Shown piece after piece: positions 60,189 through 63,162 of a stretch of 63,162 nucleotides of DNA. Position 1 is the stretch's first letter; each line of letters starts with the position of its first letter. The notes under the pieces were generated by a model that searched no databases, was not told the origin of the DNA, and worked only from the letters and a program-made list of their open reading frames with translations. The DNA is from Candidatus Enterococcus myersii. Its GTDB lineage: Bacteria > Bacillota > Bacilli > Lactobacillales > Enterococcaceae. The DNA is taken from the NCBI RefSeq assembly GCF_017316025.1, contig NZ_JAFLVT010000001.1, positions 264,303-327,464 on the forward strand, read 5' to 3'. Both the position numbers and the translations under genes were made by a program.

Positions 60189-61136
60189 ATGATTTATACC
60201 TGTACCTTAAACTTAGCTATTGATTTGTTTATCGAAACGGATACAATGCAGCCACAAGTAGTAAATAGAACCAAAGATGATGATATCCAAGCCAATGGAA
60301 AAGGCGTTAATGTTTCATTGATTTTAAAACAGTTGGGAATAGACAATACAGCGTTAGGTTTTCAAGCTGGTTTTACGGGCCAATATATTAACGATTTTTT
60401 AACGAAAAAGGCAATTAGCACTCATTTTATCGAAGTTCCCGGTATGACACGTATCAATGTCTTCACCCAAGTTAATGAAACAAAAGAAGAATTTAAATTA
60501 GTCAATAAAGGACCTGAAATTCCAGCTGAAAAAACAACTGAATTTTTGACTGAATTAGAAAAGTTATTGCAAGAAGATGATTATTTATGTGTTTCTGGTA
60601 GTTTACCCCAAGGTGTTGCACCAGAAATTTTAGTAGCCATTAGTAAAATCTGTCATGAAAAGAAAGTGAAACTGATTATTGACAGCAGTTATAAGGAAGT
60701 TTTGGATTGTCTTTTTTACAAACCGTTTTTGCTAAAGCCAAATGAAGAAGAATTAGCAGCTTGGTATGGTGTCACACTAAAGACAAAAGAAGATTATCTA
60801 GCCTATGGCAAGCGTCTTTTGGCAGAAGGTGCACAAAATGTTTTACTTTCTTTAGGTGGTGAGGGGGCAATCTTTATTAGTGAAGATATTGTCTTAGTTG
60901 GCAATTCACCAAAAGGACAAGTGGTGAATACAGCTTGTGCGGGGGATACTTTATTGGGCACTTTTATTGCGGGAATACTAAAAGAACAACCCTTAGCCGA
61001 AAGCTTAAAGTTAGCTATTGCAGCTGGCAGTTCAACCGCTTTTCGTAAAGGTTTAACAGATTTTTCTGATGTTAGTGACCTTAAAGAGCAAATCAATATT
61101 GAAGAACAGCGCAACAAAGACGAAATTTTAGCTTAA
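60189..61136 (+). CDS. fruK: 1-phosphofructokinase family sugar kinase
   Basis: 315 residues, PfkB family: an N-terminal IYTCTLNLAID (usual form TLNPAID), QANGKGVNVSLILKQLG, LLKPNEEELAAW and the ATP-site motif TACAGDTLLGTFIAG with the catalytic Asp. It should phosphorylate a sugar 1- or 6-phosphate, fructose 1-phosphate by context; tagatose 6-phosphate is possible. The start is ATG 60189, eight nt after AAAGGAGG. The longer frame from 60102 would cross the cre-like site and lacks a ribosome-binding site. Confidence 0.88.
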   Translation: MIYTCTLNLAIDLFIETDTMQPQVVNRTKDDDIQANGKGVNVSLILKQLGIDNTALGFQAGFTGQYINDFLTKKAISTHFIEVPGMTRINVFTQVNETKEEFKLVNKGPEIPAEKTTEFLTELEKLLQEDDYLCVSGSLPQGVAPEILVAISKICHEKKVKLIIDSSYKEVLDCLFYKPFLLKPNEEELAAWYGVTLKTKEDYLAYGKRLLAEGAQNVLLSLGGEGAIFISEDIVLVGNSPKGQVVNTACAGDTLLGTFIAGILKEQPLAESLKLAIAAGSSTAFRKGLTDFSDVSDLKEQINIEEQRNKDEILA

Positions 61137-61179
61137 TGATCGATTCAAAAACAAATTCAAAGAAATGAGGAGTGTCAAA

Positions 61180-62613
61180 ATGGCAAAATATCAAATTATT
61201 GCAGCAACGGGTTGTCCGACCGGTATTGCCCACACGTATATGGCTCAAGAGGCATTGGAACAAGCGGCAAAGCGCAAAGGAATTACGATTAAAGTCGAAA
61301 CTCATGGACAAGTTGGGGTAGAAAATGAGTTATCAAAAGAAGAAATCAAAGATGCGGATGCGGTTATTATCGCAGCAGACAAAGACGTGCATGCAGAACG
61401 TTTTGCGGGTAAACGAATTATTGACGTATCGGTAAGTAAAGGGATTAAAGAAGCAGATCAATTAATTGAAGATGCCCTGGCAGGTAAAGGTCAAGTTGCA
61501 GCAGTCGCCAATACTGTAGAAGAAGTTACACCAGAAGCATCACAAATGAATATCGGACGTAGTATTTATAAGAATTTGATGAATGGTGTTTCCCACATGT
61601 TACCTTTTGTAGTAGCAGGCGGGGTTATCATTGCCGTTTCTTTTGCCATTTGGGGTGTTTATTCTTTTGATCCAAACGATGCGACATATAATGCCACTTC
61701 GGCGATGTTCAAATCAATCGGTGATGCGGCGATGGGAATGATGGTACCGGTAATGGCAGCTTATATTGCAGAAGGAATCGCCAAACGTCCTGGTTTAGTC
61801 GTTGGTTTTGTCGGGGGCTTATTAGCAAATTCTGGTGGTGCTGGTTTCTTAGGTGGTATTTTTGCCGGTTTCTTAGCCGGTTACTTCGTTTTACTTTTAC
61901 AACGTTTGTTAAAAGTTTTACCAAAACAATTGGATGGTCTAAAGGCAATTTTCTTATATCCAGTAATCGGAGTAGCGGTTGTGGGGACAATCATGTCCTT
62001 GATTGCAGGGCCAATGAAAACGGTCAATGAAGGCATGATGAGTTTCTTATCTGGTTTTGAAAATTCTTCACCATTAGTATTAGGAATTATTGTTGGTTGT
62101 ATGTGTGCCTTTGATATGGGTGGTCCAGTGAATAAGGCTGCTTATGTGACAGGGACAGCATTATTAGCGCAAGGTAATAGTAGTTTTATGGCAGGCGTTT
62201 CAGCAGCTTGTATCGCGCCGCCACTAATTACAGGTTTTGCTACATTATTCTTTGGTAAATATTTCGAAACAAATGATCGCAATGCCGGTTTAGTTAACTT
62301 TATCTTAGGTTCAACCCATATTACAGAAGGCGCGATTCCATTTGCGGCAAAAGATCCATTACGGGTTTTACCAACAATGATGTTGGGCTCATCTATCGCA
62401 GCTGTTTTAACGTATATGTTTGGCGTAAAAGTACCAGCGCCCCATGGTGGCTTTTTGGTCTTACCAGTGGTGGATGGTAAATTACAATGGGTCTTTGCTA
62501 TTTTAGTTGGTTCCATTGTCGGTGGTGTCATTTTAGGTTTCATTCAGAAAAATCGTGTGACAAAAGCCGCAACAAAAGAAACGACTGAAACAAAAATCGA
62601 AGTACAAGCATAA
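61180..62613 (+). CDS. Fructose-type PTS permease, EIIBC components
   Basis: 477 residues. EIIB domain at the N-terminus with the phospho-cysteine in AATGCPTGIAHTYMA (Cys12), a linker (about 105-125), then the EIIC membrane domain (VSHMLPFVVAGGVIIA, GGLLANSGGAGFLGGI, FDMGGPVNKAA, STHITEGAIPFAAKDP). It imports and phosphorylates a fructose-type sugar. EIIA is on a separate gene 62 nt downstream. GAGGAG precedes the ATG at 61180. Confidence 0.93.
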   Translation: MAKYQIIAATGCPTGIAHTYMAQEALEQAAKRKGITIKVETHGQVGVENELSKEEIKDADAVIIAADKDVHAERFAGKRIIDVSVSKGIKEADQLIEDALAGKGQVAAVANTVEEVTPEASQMNIGRSIYKNLMNGVSHMLPFVVAGGVIIAVSFAIWGVYSFDPNDATYNATSAMFKSIGDAAMGMMVPVMAAYIAEGIAKRPGLVVGFVGGLLANSGGAGFLGGIFAGFLAGYFVLLLQRLLKVLPKQLDGLKAIFLYPVIGVAVVGTIMSLIAGPMKTVNEGMMSFLSGFENSSPLVLGIIVGCMCAFDMGGPVNKAAYVTGTALLAQGNSSFMAGVSAACIAPPLITGFATLFFGKYFETNDRNAGLVNFILGSTHITEGAIPFAAKDPLRVLPTMMLGSSIAAVLTYMFGVKVPAPHGGFLVLPVVDGKLQWVFAILVGSIVGGVILGFIQKNRVTKAATKETTETKIEVQA

Positions 62614-62619
62614 AAAATA

Positions 62620-62660
62620 AAAGCTGTAGTAAGTAAAAAATACTGCTGCAGCTTTTTTTA
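62620..62660 (+). terminator. Intra-operon hairpin between EIIBC and EIIA genes
   Basis: AAGCTG-TAGTA (62621-62631) pairs with TACTG and CAGCTT (62641-62654), with a small bulge, followed by TTTTT. It lies before the EIIA ribosome-binding site and may reduce its expression or stabilise the upstream mRNA. Confidence 0.65.
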
Positions 62661-62675
62661 AGAAAGGTGAAAACC

Positions 62676-63131
62676 ATGGCACTAATTAAAACAGACCATA
62701 TTTTTTTAAAAGAAAATTTTACATCCCAAGATGAAGTCATGCACTTTTTAGCTGATCAGGCAGTTTCTCTTGGTCTTTCAAATGATGAAAACAAAGTTTA
62801 TGCTAAATTATTAGAACGTGAAGCAGAAGGAACAACTGGTATGATGGATGGTTTTGCGATTCCCCATGCTAAAGATACGACTATTACAGCCGCGGATATT
62901 ATAATTGTCAGCTTAGTTAATCCTGTTGACTGGCAAAGTTTAGATGGCAGTCCGACAGATTTTATTATTGCCTTATTTATTCCAGATTCTGAAGCTGGAA
63001 CCACGCATTTAAAACTTTTATCCAGTGTCGCGCGTCTTTTGATGCATCAAGATGTAACCAAAGGATTAAAAGCGGCGGCAATACCTGAAGAAATTGCCAA
63101 TCTCTTAAATAGTAAATTAGCCGAAAATTAA
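62676..63131 (+). CDS. Fructose-type PTS EIIA component
   Basis: 151 residues of the EIIA-Fru/Mtl type: an early region with EVMHFLADQAV, GMMDGFAIPHAKD with the phosphorylated His (about residue 65), and IALFIPDSEAGTTHLKLLSSVA. It passes phosphate from HPr to EIIB. The start is ATG 62676, six nt after AAAGGTG, rather than an upstream in-frame start at 62667 inside that site. Confidence 0.93.
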   Translation: MALIKTDHIFLKENFTSQDEVMHFLADQAVSLGLSNDENKVYAKLLEREAEGTTGMMDGFAIPHAKDTTITAADIIIVSLVNPVDWQSLDGSPTDFIIALFIPDSEAGTTHLKLLSSVARLLMHQDVTKGLKAAAIPEEIANLLNSKLAEN

Positions 63132-63143
63132 GGAGCGTATTTC

Positions 63144-63162
63144 ATGACAACAGAAGCAAAAA
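63144..63162 (+). CDS. Start of the next gene of the PTS operon (partial, cut by window edge)
   Basis: ATG at 63144 follows AAGGAGCG by 6-7 nt; only MTTEAK is visible. It begins 12 nt after the EIIA stop and so belongs to the same operon. A sugar-bisphosphate aldolase is a common gene at this place, but nothing visible proves it. Confidence 0.5.

Overview
The window is a chromosomal segment of a low-GC Gram-positive lactic acid bacterium, most likely a member of the Enterococcaceae (Enterococcus/Vagococcus type). This rests on gene content and style: strong AGGAGG ribosome-binding sites, a T-box leader, a tetrahydrofolate riboswitch, NiaR-, CodY- and CcpA-type sites, ECF vitamin transporters, a serC-serA-DUF1015 operon, a YbaK/EbsC protein, DUF1659/DUF2922 small proteins and an RNase J2-like enzyme. 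The genus cannot be fixed from the sequence alone. There are no rRNA or tRNA genes, no intact insertion sequence and no CRISPR array.

Layout. (1) 1-8770: an APC-family permease (minus strand), then a nitrate/nitrite module on the plus strand: NreA-like GAF sensor, NreB-like kinase without any cysteine, NreC-like regulator, sirohydrochlorin chelatase, precorrin-2 dehydrogenase, NirB, NirD and HemD. An NreC-type palindrome lies before nirB. (2) 8771-17133: T-box-controlled DAHP synthase, a YfcC-type carrier, a metallophosphoesterase and a small membrane protein (minus), and the housekeeping tatD-rnmV-rsmA operon. (3) 17134-27205: niacin S-component with two NiaR-type operators, a 0.4 kb cluster of palindromic repeats, a THF riboswitch with FolT, a GH3 enzyme, a heterodimeric ABC exporter with one degenerate ATPase, a PF06541 membrane protein and a 3D-domain cell-wall protein. 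(4) 27206-43862: a Wzx/Wzy-type capsule or exopolysaccharide operon of about 16.7 kb, all on the plus strand. It runs regulators first (LCP, Wzz, Wze, Wzb), then a bacillosamine-type PglF/PglD/PglE/PglC module with a frameshift in the PglF-like gene, then AT-rich strain-specific genes (three glycosyltransferases, Wzy, LicD, a cytidylyltransferase, an AsnB-like enzyme without glutaminase, Wzx). A convergent sugar epimerase follows. (5) 45219-63162: UspA, the serC-serA-DUF1015 operon, DUF1659/DUF2922/GH25 muramidase, a candidate minus-strand small RNA, an esterase, asd, RNase J2, an MFS exporter with EbsC, and a fructose-type PTS operon with an RpiR-family regulator and a cre-like site.

How it works together. 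The first module should let the cell reduce nitrite to ammonia with a siroheme enzyme and make part of the siroheme locally; uroporphyrinogen methyltransferase and the earlier haem genes are not here. The polysaccharide operon should start its repeat unit with a diacetylbacillosamine-like sugar on undecaprenyl phosphate, extend and probably decorate it with a CDP-activated group through LicD, flip it and polymerise it. The most unusual points are the cysteine-free NreB, the LicD/cytidylyltransferase/AsnB-like trio, the frameshifted PglF homologue, the modular palindromic repeats and the small RNA candidate at about 52.1 kb.
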